Assembly (NCBI GenBank): GCA_026692885.1
Contig: JAPLNJ010000592.1
Span: 25,900 to 89,899 of the forward strand
Length of the DNA stretch: 64,000 bases
Reading direction: 5' to 3'
DNA from: Planctomycetota bacterium
GTDB taxonomy: Bacteria > Planctomycetota > Planctomycetia > Pirellulales > Pirellulaceae
The translations under genes and the position numbers were made by a program. A model generated the notes under the pieces. The model did not search any database, was not told the DNA's origin, and saw nothing but the letters and a program-made list of their open reading frames with translations. The number at the start of each line of letters is the position of its first letter. The first letter of the stretch is position 1. Positions 9,498-19,508 of the stretch are shown in pieces.

Positions 9498-10496
9498 ATG
9501 AAGACCCTTTTCCTCGGTATTGCGATCTACGGCTTCGCGTCGCTGGCTTGCGGGCAATCGCTCTCCGATCTGAAAGCACACTACAGCGGCCAAACCGAAT
9601 GGGATGCCCCGGCCGGCAGCTTGACCTTCGTCTCCTCCGGAACGATCGATTTCCAACGGGACAAGGAAATGTCGGGCATTTGGACGGTGCCGCCGGAGGT
9701 GCAGCGGATTGCCATTGCGGCCGGCGTTCGGGTCACCGGCCAGTTCACCTTCAATCACGACTGCACCGTCGAGGGACGCGATTGGCAGACGTCGGTGCTC
9801 TACGGCACGGACACCCCGGCCTTATTGCACGACCGGAAACTGGACGACGGCGGCGAATGCATGCCCTACTCGGCCTTGTTCGCGCAGGGCAAAATCGACG
9901 TCCACGTGAAGAATTTGACGACCCTCAACCCGATTGGGTACATGTGGACCGGGGTAGGCGGCGCCCGGCTCCATCTCGACCACGTCCGTGGGATCGACAA
10001 CCGCGGCGGCTGGCACAATCACAGCGACGGCATCCAAGGCGGTCGCGGCTGCACGGTTCGCCACTGCTACCTGGAGACCGGCGACGACGCGATCAAGGTC
10101 TACAGCGACATCGTCGTGGAAGACACGACGATCAAGATGATTCAGAACTGTGTCCCGATCCAGCTTGGCTGGGGCAATTACGGCAGCGGCGCTCAGGGCG
10201 TGTTTCGCAACCTGACGATCATCGGCGAGCGGGGCCGTGGTCGCGTCCCACCTGTCATCGAAGGAACCCACGGCAAGTACCGGAAGACGATCAAGATCGA
10301 CGGGCTGGTCGTGAACAACCCCAACAGCGCGCTGGTACGCCTCCACGAAGAAGACATGGAACTCGAACTGACGATCACCAGCGCCGACATCACCGTGAAG
10401 CAGTTCGCGTACGAGTCGCCGGGGGTGTGCCGCAGCGTCATCAACGGCTCCCAGGAGCAGAAGAACCGCTACCCGGCCGAGAAGCCCAATCCCTGA
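9498..10496 (+). CDS. Secreted right-handed beta-helix protein, GH28/GH49-like
   Basis: 332 residues with a strong GGGAGGAG before the ATG and a signal peptide ending near residue 19 (LASLACGQS). The body is a parallel beta-helix with repeated short strands. NHSDGIQGG followed by LETGDDAIKVYSD resembles the paired-aspartate catalytic turns of GH28 polygalacturonases and GH49 dextranase-like enzymes. Residues 38-100 form a beta-sandwich-like start before the helix, as in GH49 relatives. Likely role: an endo- or exo-glycosidase on a polysaccharide backbone. Length is on the short side for GH49 (over 500). The family call is from motif resemblance only. Confidence 0.7.
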   Translation: MKTLFLGIAIYGFASLACGQSLSDLKAHYSGQTEWDAPAGSLTFVSSGTIDFQRDKEMSGIWTVPPEVQRIAIAAGVRVTGQFTFNHDCTVEGRDWQTSVLYGTDTPALLHDRKLDDGGECMPYSALFAQGKIDVHVKNLTTLNPIGYMWTGVGGARLHLDHVRGIDNRGGWHNHSDGIQGGRGCTVRHCYLETGDDAIKVYSDIVVEDTTIKMIQNCVPIQLGWGNYGSGAQGVFRNLTIIGERGRGRVPPVIEGTHGKYRKTIKIDGLVVNNPNSALVRLHEEDMELELTITSADITVKQFAYESPGVCRSVINGSQEQKNRYPAEKPNP

Positions 10497-10512
10497 AAGG
10501 AGCGTGTTGCCA

Positions 10513-12003
10513 ATGATCGCCCACGACCGGAACGAGCGGACCGTGGCCTATCGCCTGTCGCTGACACTGATTTTCGTCGTTAGCCCGGCCGTTTTGCTCG
10601 GCGCGGAGGTTTCTGCTGAGCGGATGCGGCAGGTCTACGAGGAGGTCGAGACGCCATTCAAATACGGCGTTGTAATCCGCGGCGAGGACCACAGACCGGT
10701 CGACTGTCCCAGCGTGTTCCGCGTCGACAAGAAGTGGTACATGATCTACGTCTGCATGAACAAAGTTGGCTACGAGACCCACTTGGCCGAGAGCGACGAT
10801 CTGCTGAGTTGGAGAACCCTCGGCAAGATCATGTCCTTTCGCAAAGAGGGTTGGGATGCGTGGCAAGCCGACGGCGGCGTCGCGCTCTGCGATCCAACGT
10901 GGGGCGGTTCCTGCGAACTGCAATCGTACGACGGCAAGTACTGGATGTCGTACATCGGCGGGGCATTGCAGGGCTACGAGACCGACCCGTTGGCGATCGG
11001 TATGGCGTGGACGCAGACGCCGACTGCGGTGCACGAGTGGAACCGCATCCCGGAAAACCCCGTGCTCAGCCGCGAGCAACCGGACGTGCGTGAGTTTGAA
11101 AAGGAAACGCTCTACAAGAGCCAGATCATCTGGGACAAAGCGGAAACGCTCGGGGCTCCGTTTGTGATGTACTACAACGGCAAGCTCCGCGGCGGCTACG
11201 AACGGATCGGAATGGCCGTTTCCAAGGACATGCGCCACTGGCAGCGATACGGCCGCGAGCCGGTTGTCGCCAACGGCGAGGACAAGCAGCATGGGATCAG
11301 CGGCGACCCGCAGATCGTGCGGCTGGGCGATCTGTGGGTGATGTTCTATTTCGGAGCCTTCTGGAAACCCGGCGCGTTTGATACGTTTGCCTGCTCCAGC
11401 GACCTCGTCCACTGGACCAAGTGGGAAGGCCCGCACCTCGTGGAACCTTCGCAGCCTTGGGACCAGACGTATGCGCACAAACCGTGGCTGCTGAAGCACG
11501 AGGGCGTCGTGTACCACTTCTATTGTGCCTGCGGCGACAAGGGACGCGTCATCGCGCTGGCCACCTCGAAGGAGTTCCCGCCTCCGCCCGTCGTGAAACG
11601 CATTCCACCAGGTTGTCTCGATGCGGTCCACGTGGCCGACGACGACGCCTGGGAGCCGCTGGGCGACAAGACCAGCACCGGCGGGGGCCCCGAAGGCAAG
11701 GTCTATCGGCATGCCTTGCCGGGCGGCTGGTTCAGTTGGCAGCTCGCAGTGCAGCCGGGCCGCGCGAACCGGCTGGTATGTACCTACTGGGGCGGCGATC
11801 CCGATCGAGCGTTCGACATCCTGATCGACGGCGTGAAGCTCGCGACACAGACCGTCAACCGCGACCGCCCCGGCCAGTTCTTCGACGTGGAGTACGCGAT
11901 TCCGGCGGAACTCATCCGCGACAAGCAGCACGTCACGATCAAGTTCCAGGCCCATCCCGGCCATGTGGCGGGCGGGGTCTACGGGTGCAAAATCCCCGAG
12001 TGA
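10513..12003 (+). CDS. Secreted GH43/GH130-like five-bladed propeller protein with C-terminal DUF6805-type domain
   Basis: 496 residues from the ATG at 10513, which has AAAGGAG 10 bases upstream; a GTG at 10504 touches that site and is unlikely. After a signal peptide (RLSLTLIFVVSPAVLLGA), residues about 35-365 repeat the pattern of a GH43/GH130-type beta-propeller: VFRVDKKWYMIYVCM, YDGKYWMSYIGG, VMYYNGKLRGGYERIGMA and [17 protein letters not shown]. The last 125 residues (370-496) match the sugar-binding sandwich often found at the end of GH127 enzymes (YWGGDPDRAFDILIDGVKLA, VYGCKI). A frameshifted paralogue follows immediately. The activity would be on a terminal sugar or phosphorolysis; not assignable. 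Confidence 0.75.
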   Translation: MIAHDRNERTVAYRLSLTLIFVVSPAVLLGAEVSAERMRQVYEEVETPFKYGVVIRGEDHRPVDCPSVFRVDKKWYMIYVCMNKVGYETHLAESDDLLSWRTLGKIMSFRKEGWDAWQADGGVALCDPTWGGSCELQSYDGKYWMSYIGGALQGYETDPLAIGMAWTQTPTAVHEWNRIPENPVLSREQPDVREFEKETLYKSQIIWDKAETLGAPFVMYYNGKLRGGYERIGMAVSKDMRHWQRYGREPVVANGEDKQHGISGDPQIVRLGDLWVMFYFGAFWKPGAFDTFACSSDLVHWTKWEGPHLVEPSQPWDQTYAHKPWLLKHEGVVYHFYCACGDKGRVIALATSKEFPPPPVVKRIPPGCLDAVHVADDDAWEPLGDKTSTGGGPEGKVYRHALPGGWFSWQLAVQPGRANRLVCTYWGGDPDRAFDILIDGVKLATQTVNRDRPGQFFDVEYAIPAELIRDKQHVTIKFQAHPGHVAGGVYGCKIPE

Positions 12004-12104
12004 CCGGCTTGACCGCGTCGCTCGCTCCGCTGGGCCGATGGCCCAGCAACAACCCGACGCGGCATACAATGAAAATGCTGGCAACCGGGAACTGGAAAAC
12101 GAAC

Positions 12105-13251
12105 ATGAATGCTAAACGAACAATGCCCGGCATGCTGATCCTCGGAGTGCTCGCCGGCAGTTCCTTGGCGGCGGCGGAGCCCGCGCGCCGCGAGATCCTA
12201 CCGGCGATCAGTGGCGGCAAGGACGTACCCGCCGAGGTGATGAAGAACATCTACCAGGAAGTGCGCACGCCGCACAAATACGGAGTGATTCTCAAGGCGG
12301 AGGGTACGGATGCCTGCGTGGATGCTCCACAGATTTTCCGGCATGCCGGCAAGTGGTACATGATGTACATCACGATCAACAGTGGATGCCCCGGGTATGA
12401 GACGATGCTGGCCGTCAGCGACGATCTGCTGGCATGGAAGCCGCTGGGGAAGATCCTCCCGTTTCGTAAAGACGCCTGGGATTGCATGCAGGCCGCTGGG
12501 TACTTTGCGTTGCAGGACACCGCCTGGGACGGCTCGTTATGAGCTGGGCACGCACGACGGCAAATACTGGCTCTGCTACTTCGGCGGCAACCGCAAGGGC
12601 TACGAACCCGACCCGCTGATGATCGGCATGGCCTGGACCACCGACCCGACCAGGCCCGAACCTTGGACCCGGCTGGACGCCCCGGTCCTCTCGGGCGATC
12701 AGCCCGACAGCCGGTATTGGGAGAAGCTCACGCTCTTCCAAGGGTACATCCTCCACGATCAGGCCCGGTCGCTGGGGTTCCCGTATGTGATGTATTACAA
12801 CGCCAGAAGCAACCATGATTCGTACGAACGCATTGGGATGGCCCTCTCGCAGGACATGCGGACCTGGTTGCGCTACGGCCGCGATCCGGTGATCGATCAC
12901 GGCCGCGGGCTTGCGGGCGCCGCGCAGGTGGTTCGCATCGGCGATGTCTGGGTGTTGTTCTACTTCGGCGCGTTCTATAAGCCCGGGGCCTTCGACACCT
13001 TCGCCTGCTCCTACGACTTGGTTCACTGGACGAAGTGGACGGGGCCGAACCTGGTCGAGCCGTCCGAGCCGTGGGACAAGACCTATGCCCACAAGCCCTG
13101 GATGGTGAAGTACAAGGGCGTCGCGTATCACTTTTACTGCGCCGTGGGCGATCAAGGACGGGTCATTGCCTTGGCGACGTCGGGAGAACTCCCGCCGCAG
13201 CCGGCTGTCAAGAGCGTTCCTGCGGGCGAGAGCTGCAAGACCCCAAGGTAA
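12105..13251 (+). pseudogene. Frameshifted paralogue of the preceding propeller protein
   Basis: From the ATG at 12105 (signal peptide NAKRTMPGMLILGVLAGSSL) the frame runs to a TGA at 12540-12542. The same protein then continues in another frame as YELGTHDGKYWLCYFGG to a stop at 13251. Aligning with the upstream paralogue (GGSCELQSYDGKYWMSY) shows that one extra T in 12537-12538 (TCGTTATGAG instead of TCGTATGAG) causes the break. Both halves are otherwise well preserved, so the event is recent or is a sequencing error. Unlike its neighbour the gene ends without the DUF6805-type domain. An in-frame ATG at 12069 is an alternative start. Confidence 0.85.
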
Positions 13252-13322
13252 TCTCTCCATGGTCTGAGCGGCCTGTCACGATCGAACATCAGGCCCGCCG
13301 TGGGAGGCCGTTGAAAGGAATT

Positions 13323-16300
13323 ATGATGCGCAACAAAGTGAAGACCATTGCGCTGGCGATGGCTCTTGCTGGTTTCGGAATCTCGGGCGTAGTTCGCGGA
13401 CAGGCTTCGATCGAGCGGGCGTTCACCCAGCCGCCCGCCGAGGCCCGGCCGTGGTGCTACTGGTACTGGATGAACGGCAACGTGACCCGCGAAGGCGTCG
13501 TCGCCGACCTGCAGGCCATGCACGACGTAGGCATCGGCGGCGTGTTCCTGATGGATATCGGCATTCATCCGGCCGGGCCGGTGGCCTACCGCAGCCAGCA
13601 GTGGTACGAGTCGGTAAAACTGGCTGTCAGCGAGGCCAAGCGACTCGGCATCCAGGTCAGCTTTCATTGCCCCGGCTGGTCGGCCAGCGGCGGGCCGTGG
13701 GTTACGCCGGAAATGGCCATGCAGGAACTGACCTGGTCGGAGATGCGGGTTGACGGCGGCCGCGAAATCTCCGTCGCATTGCCGCCGCCGCCACGGAAGC
13801 TCGACGTCTACCGCGACATCGCCGTGCTGGCCTTTCCGATGCGCATGGGCGACGACTGGACACTGCGCGATCTCAAGCCGCAAGTGCTCGACGGCGACGG
13901 CAAACCGGTCCCCAACGCCTGGGCCGCGTTCGACGCCGATACCAACACCACGGCTACACTCCCCTCGACGTTCGACCTGCTGTTCGACCGGCCGATCCAA
14001 GTCCGTTCGCTATGGATCCGCGCCGCAGTGGCAAGCGGCAGCTTTCATGCAAGACTCTTGGCCTGGGATGATGCGCAGGATACTTTTCGCCCCGCGGGCG
14101 AAGTCCGTTCCAACACCTCGGGCCCGTTTTCCTCGCAGATCGGCGCTACCGGCTTCCCAGCCGTAAAGGCCAGAAAGTTCCGGCTGCAGATCGAGACGCC
14201 CCGACCCGACAAAAGGGCAATCCTCGAAGAGATTGACCTCCGCGGCAGCTACCGCGATCCGCAATGGGTGGCCAAGACCGGCTTCGCCACGGATCACGTC
14301 GTGGCCGATCCCAAGGCGGAACAGCCGCAGCCGGGCGACGTCATTCCGCTCGATCAGGTCGTCGATCTGACCAAGAACCTCGGGCTCGACGGCCGGATTG
14401 CCTGGTCGGCGCCGGCAGGCCGGTGGACGATCCTCCGGCTGGGCCACACGCCGACGGGCATCAAGATCTCGCCGGCGCCCCGTGGCGGCGATGGGCTGGA
14501 GTGCGACAAGCTGAGCCGCGAGGCGGCCGATTTCCACTACGACCATTTCCTGACGCCGTTGCTGAAGGAACTTGGGCCTGACTTGAAAAAAGCTCTGGCC
14601 TGCCAGCACGTCGACAGCTACGAGGCGGGCTGGCAGAACTGGACCAAGACCTTTCCGCAGGAGTTTCAGGCCCGGCGCGGCTACAGCCTGACGAAATACT
14701 TGCCGGCCCTGACAGGCCGCATCGTCGGCGACATGGCAACCACGGACAAGTTCCTCTGGGACTTCCGCCGCACGATCGGCGATCTCTACGCCGATTGCCA
14801 CTACGGACGCCTCGCCGAACGCAGCCACCAGGATGGCTTGTGCTTTTCCACCGAGCCGTACGGCGGGCCCTTCGAGTTCGTCCAGGTCGGCACGCGGGCC
14901 GATCATCCGATGGTCGAGTTTTGGCTACCGACTCAGCCGGAAGGCCACAAGCCGGCGTTTCCTGGCGTTTTTTCTGGCCATATCACGGGCCAGCGGATCA
15001 TCGGGGCCGAGGCGTTCACGTCCGGCCCGCCGGAGGAGAAATGGAATAGCCATCCGTATTCGCTCAAGGCACTCGGCGATTTCATCTGGACGACGGGCGT
15101 CAATCGGTTCGTGATCCACGTCTCGGCCCAGCAACCGCTAATCGGCGAACACCTGAAACCCGGCCTGACCTGCGGGGTCAATGGGATTCACTTCGATCGC
15201 GGCAACTCTTGGTTTCAGCAGGGCCGCGCGTGGATCGAGTATCTCGCACGCAGCCAAGCCCTGCTCCAGCAAGGCCAGCATGTGGCCGACGTGCTGTACT
15301 TCCAAGGCGACGATTCACCGCACGGCACAGGCCCGTTCCATCCGGGACTGCCGGAGGGATATGACTTCGATGGCTGCGGCGGCGAAACGCTTACACAACT
15401 CATGGTCAAAAACGGCCTGATCGTGTTGCCACACGGCAAGACTTACCGCTATCTCGTGCTGCCCCACGACGGGCAAGTGACCACCGCCTCGTTGGAGAAA
15501 GTTGCGGCGCTATTGCGCGAAGGGGCGACGCTTGTGGGCAGCCGCCCGGGAGACTCGCCGAGCTTGGCCGATACGCCGCGCCAGAATCGGCGTGCCGACC
15601 TGCTGCGTGAACTCTGGGGCGACGCCCCGCGGCCGTCCGACAGTCGGGCCGTCGGACAGGGCCGTCTGCTGTGGGGACGACCATTCGCCGAGATCCTGGC
15701 CGCTGACCAACTCCCGCCGGACTTCGCCTACGACGACGAGGCCGGCCTGGTGCTGCACGCCGTTCATCGCCAGGTCGCCGACAACGACGTGTACTTCGTC
15801 GCCAACGCCAGTCAGCGTTCGAGTTGGATCGATTGCCGTTTTCGCGTCTCCAATAAGACTCCCGAGCTTTGGCAAACCGACACCGGTCACCGCGAGCCGG
15901 CGGTCCTGTTCTCGCAGGATGGCCCGGTGACGCGGGTGCCCATATTTTTCGAGCCGGCCGGTTCGGTTTTCGTCGTGTTCCGGCCCGGACCGACAAGTGT
16001 TCATGCGACCGACTTCCGGTTCTCCGCAAGCGTCGGCGCGGCCCAAGCGGCCCCGCTGCGCATCGTGCGGGCCGCGTATGGCCCGCCGAACGACGCGGCT
16101 CGGACGCGGGACGTGACGGAGCAACTGAGCAAGCACGTCAAGGACGGCCGGCTCCGCTTTCGCGCCTTCACCGTCCTGGCTGGCGATCCGGCCCCCGGTG
16201 TGCGGAAGGAGCTGCGAGTCGAGTACGAACTCGGCGGCGTCCTCCACACCGTCGCTCCAAAGGACGGCGAATTGCTGCTCCTGCCGGAACCCACAGGAAC

Positions 16301-17009
16301 GCTTGGCGGCCAACTGGTCTGTGACGGCAACCGCACGGTTTTGCGAGCGTGGCAACCCGGCCGGTTTGAAGTGAAATGGAGCACGGGAGAAACTCGCAAC
16401 GTCGACGTGCCCACGATTCCCGCCCCCGTTTCCGCCGCCGGACTATGGGAACTGTCTTTTCCGCCCGGGTGGGACGCGCCGGAGCACGTGACGTTGCCGA
16501 AGCTAATCTCCTGGCCGGAGCACACCGATCCGGGAGTGCGATTCTTCTCCGGTACCGCCACGTACCGCACGAGGCTCGACATCCCGCAGGACCGTTTTGT
16601 CATGGGACAGTCCTTGCACTTGAACCTGGGCGACGTGCAGGTCATTGCCGAGGTCAAGCTGAACGGACAAGACTTGGGCATCCTCTGGAATCCACCGTTC
16701 CGCGTGGACGTGACCAAGCTCGCGCGGCCGGGCGCCAATGACCTGGAAGTCCGCGTGACCAACCTTTGGCCCAACCGCCTGATTGGCGACGAGCAATATC
16801 CCGACGACTGCTCCATCGACGGCAAGTGGACGAGCGGCGGCATCCGCGCTTGGCCGGAGTGGCTGCTTCGCGGCCAACCGCGGCCCGAGCCTCGCCGCCT
16901 GACCTTCGCCGCGCTCAAACACTGGAGCAAAGACGACCGCCTGCTTCCCTCGGGACTGCTTGGCCCCGTGACCGTCGTGACGGCCGTCGAGCGGGACTTG
17001 GCTCCTTGA
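13323..17009 (+). CDS. GH106 family alpha-L-rhamnosidase, secreted
   Basis: 1228 residues, the usual size for GH106. AAAGGAA directly precedes ATGATG; either Met (13323 or 13326) may be used. The signal peptide ends at RGQA. The GH106 catalytic module begins with [19 protein letters not shown] and [20 protein letters not shown], which are diagnostic, and continues with [17 protein letters not shown]. The C-terminal 200 residues include a GH2-like sugar-binding jelly roll ([40 protein letters not shown]). The enzyme removes terminal alpha-L-rhamnose from pectic or algal polysaccharides. It lies 71 bases after the frameshifted propeller gene and 25 bases before the acetylesterase, so it is probably co-transcribed with them. 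Confidence 0.9.
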   Translation: MMRNKVKTIALAMALAGFGISGVVRGQASIERAFTQPPAEARPWCYWYWMNGNVTREGVVADLQAMHDVGIGGVFLMDIGIHPAGPVAYRSQQWYESVKLAVSEAKRLGIQVSFHCPGWSASGGPWVTPEMAMQELTWSEMRVDGGREISVALPPPPRKLDVYRDIAVLAFPMRMGDDWTLRDLKPQVLDGDGKPVPNAWAAFDADTNTTATLPSTFDLLFDRPIQVRSLWIRAAVASGSFHARLLAWDDAQDTFRPAGEVRSNTSGPFSSQIGATGFPAVKARKFRLQIETPRPDKRAILEEIDLRGSYRDPQWVAKTGFATDHVVADPKAEQPQPGDVIPLDQVVDLTKNLGLDGRIAWSAPAGRWTILRLGHTPTGIKISPAPRGGDGLECDKLSREAADFHYDHFLTPLLKELGPDLKKALACQHVDSYEAGWQNWTKTFPQEFQARRGYSLTKYLPALTGRIVGDMATTDKFLWDFRRTIGDLYADCHYGRLAERSHQDGLCFSTEPYGGPFEFVQVGTRADHPMVEFWLPTQPEGHKPAFPGVFSGHITGQRIIGAEAFTSGPPEEKWNSHPYSLKALGDFIWTTGVNRFVIHVSAQQPLIGEHLKPGLTCGVNGIHFDRGNSWFQQGRAWIEYLARSQALLQQGQHVADVLYFQGDDSPHGTGPFHPGLPEGYDFDGCGGETLTQLMVKNGLIVLPHGKTYRYLVLPHDGQVTTASLEKVAALLREGATLVGSRPGDSPSLADTPRQNRRADLLRELWGDAPRPSDSRAVGQGRLLWGRPFAEILAADQLPPDFAYDDEAGLVLHAVHRQVADNDVYFVANASQRSSWIDCRFRVSNKTPELWQTDTGHREPAVLFSQDGPVTRVPIFFEPAGSVFVVFRPGPTSVHATDFRFSASVGAAQAAPLRIVRAAYGPPNDAARTRDVTEQLSKHVKDGRLRFRAFTVLAGDPAPGVRKELRVEYELGGVLHTVAPKDGELLLLPEPTGTLGGQLVCDGNRTVLRAWQPGRFEVKWSTGETRNVDVPTIPAPVSAAGLWELSFPPGWDAPEHVTLPKLISWPEHTDPGVRFFSGTATYRTRLDIPQDRFVMGQSLHLNLGDVQVIAEVKLNGQDLGILWNPPFRVDVTKLARPGANDLEVRVTNLWPNRLIGDEQYPDDCSIDGKWTSGGIRAWPEWLLRGQPRPEPRRLTFAALKHWSKDDRLLPSGLLGPVTVVTAVERDLAP

Positions 17010-17034
17010 AGCGATGGGAAACGCGGAGAAGCTT

Positions 17035-18645
17035 ATGCAAGCATCACGGTTCAAACGGATGGTATTCCGCGGGAGACTCGGTGTCTGCCGGTCCCTGGGC
17101 TGGCTGCTTGCCGGCACGGTTCTGGCAGGATGGGCCCGGGCCGATGTCCGACTGTCGGGCGTGTTTGGAGATCGCATGGTGCTGCAGCGCGACGTGGAGG
17201 TCCCGGTTCGGGGCTGGGCGGAGCCTGGAGAAACGGTGACCGTCCAGTTCGGTGGACAAACGATCCGCGCGACGGCCGGTAGTGACGGCGTCTGGATCGC
17301 CCGCTTGGCACCGATGAAAGCTACCGCGACAGGGCAGGATCTGGTCGTTTCGGGCAGCAAGACGGTCCGGCTCTCGGACGTGTTAGTCGGCGACGTGTGG
17401 CTCTGCAGCGGCCAGTCGAACATGGGGACAGGATTCGATCGACGTCCTCCACCGCTCGATCCCGGACCGATGGATCTGCCTCAAATCCGGTACGGTGCTG
17501 TTTCGAACTTCGCCGACATCGCACCGCGGGCTGACGGAGTCGTCTTCTGGGTCGTGTCGGGCCCGAACACGGTTCCCCGCTACTCGGCGTTTCCCTGGTT
17601 CTTCGGCCAGCGGCTGCATCAGGAAGCGAAGGTCCCGATTGGGATCTTGAGAGCGTCGTGGGGCGGGGCCACGATCGAGAACTGGATGTCGCCAGACGGA
17701 CTGCGCCAGGTGGATGAACTCAAGCCGCTGTACCGGGACTACGAAATCCGCTTGAAGGAGTACGAAGACAGTCTGCCCAGGAATACGAAGCTGTTGGAGG
17801 ATTGGGTGCAGGCCGCGGCCCTGGCCCGCACGACCGGGACCATCATTCCGCCCATTCCGTACATCAATCCGCATCCTGTGAATGCGCCGCCGGGCAAGAC
17901 GGGCTACTTCTGCATGTACTACGGCATGATCGACTACCTGACCCGGTTTCCGATCAAGGGCGTGGCCTGGTACCAGGGCGAGTCCAATGGCGACGACGGC
18001 CCCAGCTACACCCACAAGCTGCGTGCGCTGATCGGGGGCTGGCGCCAGGCGTGGAATCAGCCCGAACTGCCGTTCTACTTCGTGCAACTTCCGAATCTCG
18101 GCGGCGCCTGCGGCCTGCCGGAGCAACCGCTCAAGGGCTGGTCGCTGCTACGTGAGGCGCAAGCCCGTGCCCTGGCGATCCCGCACACGGGCATGGCGGT
18201 GACAATCGACTGCGGCGAGGAGGACCTGCACCCGCGGAACAAGTTCGACATGGCCCGTCGTCTAGCGGCTGTCGCGTTGGCGAACACCTACGGCTTGAAG
18301 GTCGAACACAGCGGGCCGGTCTTCAAGGGCGCCGACTTCAAGGACGGCAAGGTCACTCTGCACTTCGACCACGTCGGCGCCGGCTTGATGGTCGGCAAGA
18401 AGTTAGGCACCGAGCCAGCGGCGGAAGTTCCGCACGGCCAACTGCAGGAATTTGCGATCGCGGGGTCGGACAAGCGATTCTACTCCGCCGACGCGGTCAT
18501 CGCAGCTGACACCGTCGTGGTCTCGTCTGATCAGGTACCGCAACCCGCCGCCGTGCGCTACGCCTGCACGTTCAATCCGGCCGGGAACAAGCTCTACGGC
18601 CGCAACGGCCTGCCGGCCGCCCCGTTCCGGACGGACAATTGGTGA
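17035..18645 (+). CDS. Sialate O-acetylesterase-type (SASA) carbohydrate esterase, secreted
   Basis: 536 residues from the ATG at 17035, which has GGAG 6 bases upstream; the track start at 17014 lacks a site. The signal peptide covers about 1-36 (WLLAGTVLAGWARA). The order is an N-terminal beta-sandwich (ADVRLSGVFGDRMVLQRDV), then the SGNH hydrolase fold with CSGQSNM (nucleophile S128), WYQGESN (E316) and a C-terminal DLH triad element (D397, H399, GEEDLHPRNK). All catalytic blocks are present, so it should be an active O-acetyl esterase. It would de-acetylate the polysaccharide so that neighbouring glycosidases such as the GH106 enzyme can act. Confidence 0.92.
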   Translation: MQASRFKRMVFRGRLGVCRSLGWLLAGTVLAGWARADVRLSGVFGDRMVLQRDVEVPVRGWAEPGETVTVQFGGQTIRATAGSDGVWIARLAPMKATATGQDLVVSGSKTVRLSDVLVGDVWLCSGQSNMGTGFDRRPPPLDPGPMDLPQIRYGAVSNFADIAPRADGVVFWVVSGPNTVPRYSAFPWFFGQRLHQEAKVPIGILRASWGGATIENWMSPDGLRQVDELKPLYRDYEIRLKEYEDSLPRNTKLLEDWVQAAALARTTGTIIPPIPYINPHPVNAPPGKTGYFCMYYGMIDYLTRFPIKGVAWYQGESNGDDGPSYTHKLRALIGGWRQAWNQPELPFYFVQLPNLGGACGLPEQPLKGWSLLREAQARALAIPHTGMAVTIDCGEEDLHPRNKFDMARRLAAVALANTYGLKVEHSGPVFKGADFKDGKVTLHFDHVGAGLMVGKKLGTEPAAEVPHGQLQEFAIAGSDKRFYSADAVIAADTVVVSSDQVPQPAAVRYACTFNPAGNKLYGRNGLPAAPFRTDNW

Positions 18646-18703
18646 AAGGACCTGGCGAATGCCTCGACTTGTTTCGTGAGGATCGCGGTCCTCCAGGGTG
18701 TCT

Positions 18704-19351
18704 TCAACGAAGGTCCGGTTTGTAGCGGGCGATGATCTCGCGGCGGCTGCGGACGTGCAGCTTCTCGTAGATCCGCTGGACGTACGTGCCCACCGTCGAG
18801 ACCTTGATACTCAACTCGCCGGCAATCTCCTTGTACGACAGACCGGCCACCAGGAGTTCCAGAATCTCCTGTTCCCGCGCGCCGAGCGCGGCATCCTCCA
18901 CCGCCACGCTGACCGCAGGCGGCGGCGCCGGACCACGAAAGACGTCGATCACCTTGCGCGCGATAGTCCGGCTCATCGGCACCCCGCCGGCGCGAATCTC
19001 GCGAATGGCCTCCAACAGTTTGTCAGGCATCACCGGTTTCACCAGGTAGCCGTGCGCCCCGGCAGCCAGCGCTTGAAAGATTGTCTCCGGGTCCTGGTAG
19101 ACCGTTAGCATGATGATCTGCGTTCCGGGCAGTTGCGGGGCCAGCCGCGCGACGCATTCGACCCCGCTGAGATCCGGCAGATTCACGTCCATGACGATCA
19201 CGTCCGGGCGAAGCGCCGGCAGCGACTCCAGCGCGTCAGTCCCCTTGGCAAAAGCGCCCACACATTGGCAGTCTGCGGCACAGGCAAGCACCTCTTTCAG
19301 CACCCGGCGAATCCGGGAGTCGTCTTCCACCACGGCCACATTGATAGTCAT
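18704..19351 (-). CDS. NarL/FixJ-family response regulator
   Basis: 215 residues. The receiver domain occupies 1-120 with acidic pair E9 D10, phospho-acceptor D55 (VIVMDVNLPDLSG), T at LTVYQD and K at GYLVKPV. The LuxR-type HTH occupies about 155-210 (LGAREQEILELLVAGLSYKE, STVGTYVQRIYEKLHV). The start ATG at 19351 has GAGGAGAAG just upstream on the reverse strand. It pairs with the histidine kinase encoded upstream on the same strand. Kinase and regulator are separated by 157 bases containing a strong hairpin, so their expression may be uncoupled. Targets are unknown; the divergent SGNH/GH3 genes at 21456 onwards are candidates by position. Confidence 0.94.
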   Translation of the reverse strand: MTINVAVVEDDSRIRRVLKEVLACAADCQCVGAFAKGTDALESLPALRPDVIVMDVNLPDLSGVECVARLAPQLPGTQIIMLTVYQDPETIFQALAAGAHGYLVKPVMPDKLLEAIREIRAGGVPMSRTIARKVIDVFRGPAPPPAVSVAVEDAALGAREQEILELLVAGLSYKEIAGELSIKVSTVGTYVQRIYEKLHVRSRREIIARYKPDLR

Positions 19352-19420
19352 CGCTTCTCCTCAGATTCTCCTAGGCACCGTTACAGCGCTGTGGCCGGTC
19401 TCCGACCGAGCCACCCGGCC

Positions 19421-19456
19421 GACCGCAGGTCTCCAGAATCGCAGGAGACCGCGGTC
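19421..19456. repeat. Strong hairpin between histidine kinase and response regulator genes
   Basis: GACCGCAGGTCTCC (19421-19434) pairs with GGAGACCGCGGTC (19444-19456), with one bulged base and further pairing outside the arms (GCC with GGC). The sequence GGCAGGATGCCTATCCCAC (about 19496-19514) lies just beyond and supplies the TAG stop of the kinase gene. Both have the look of dispersed planctomycete repeat elements. The hairpin could attenuate read-through from kinase to regulator. Confidence 0.6.
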
Positions 19457-19508
19457 GGCGGTTCCGGCGGGGTCAGAGACCCGCGCTGACGCGCGACAGG
19501 CAGGATGC

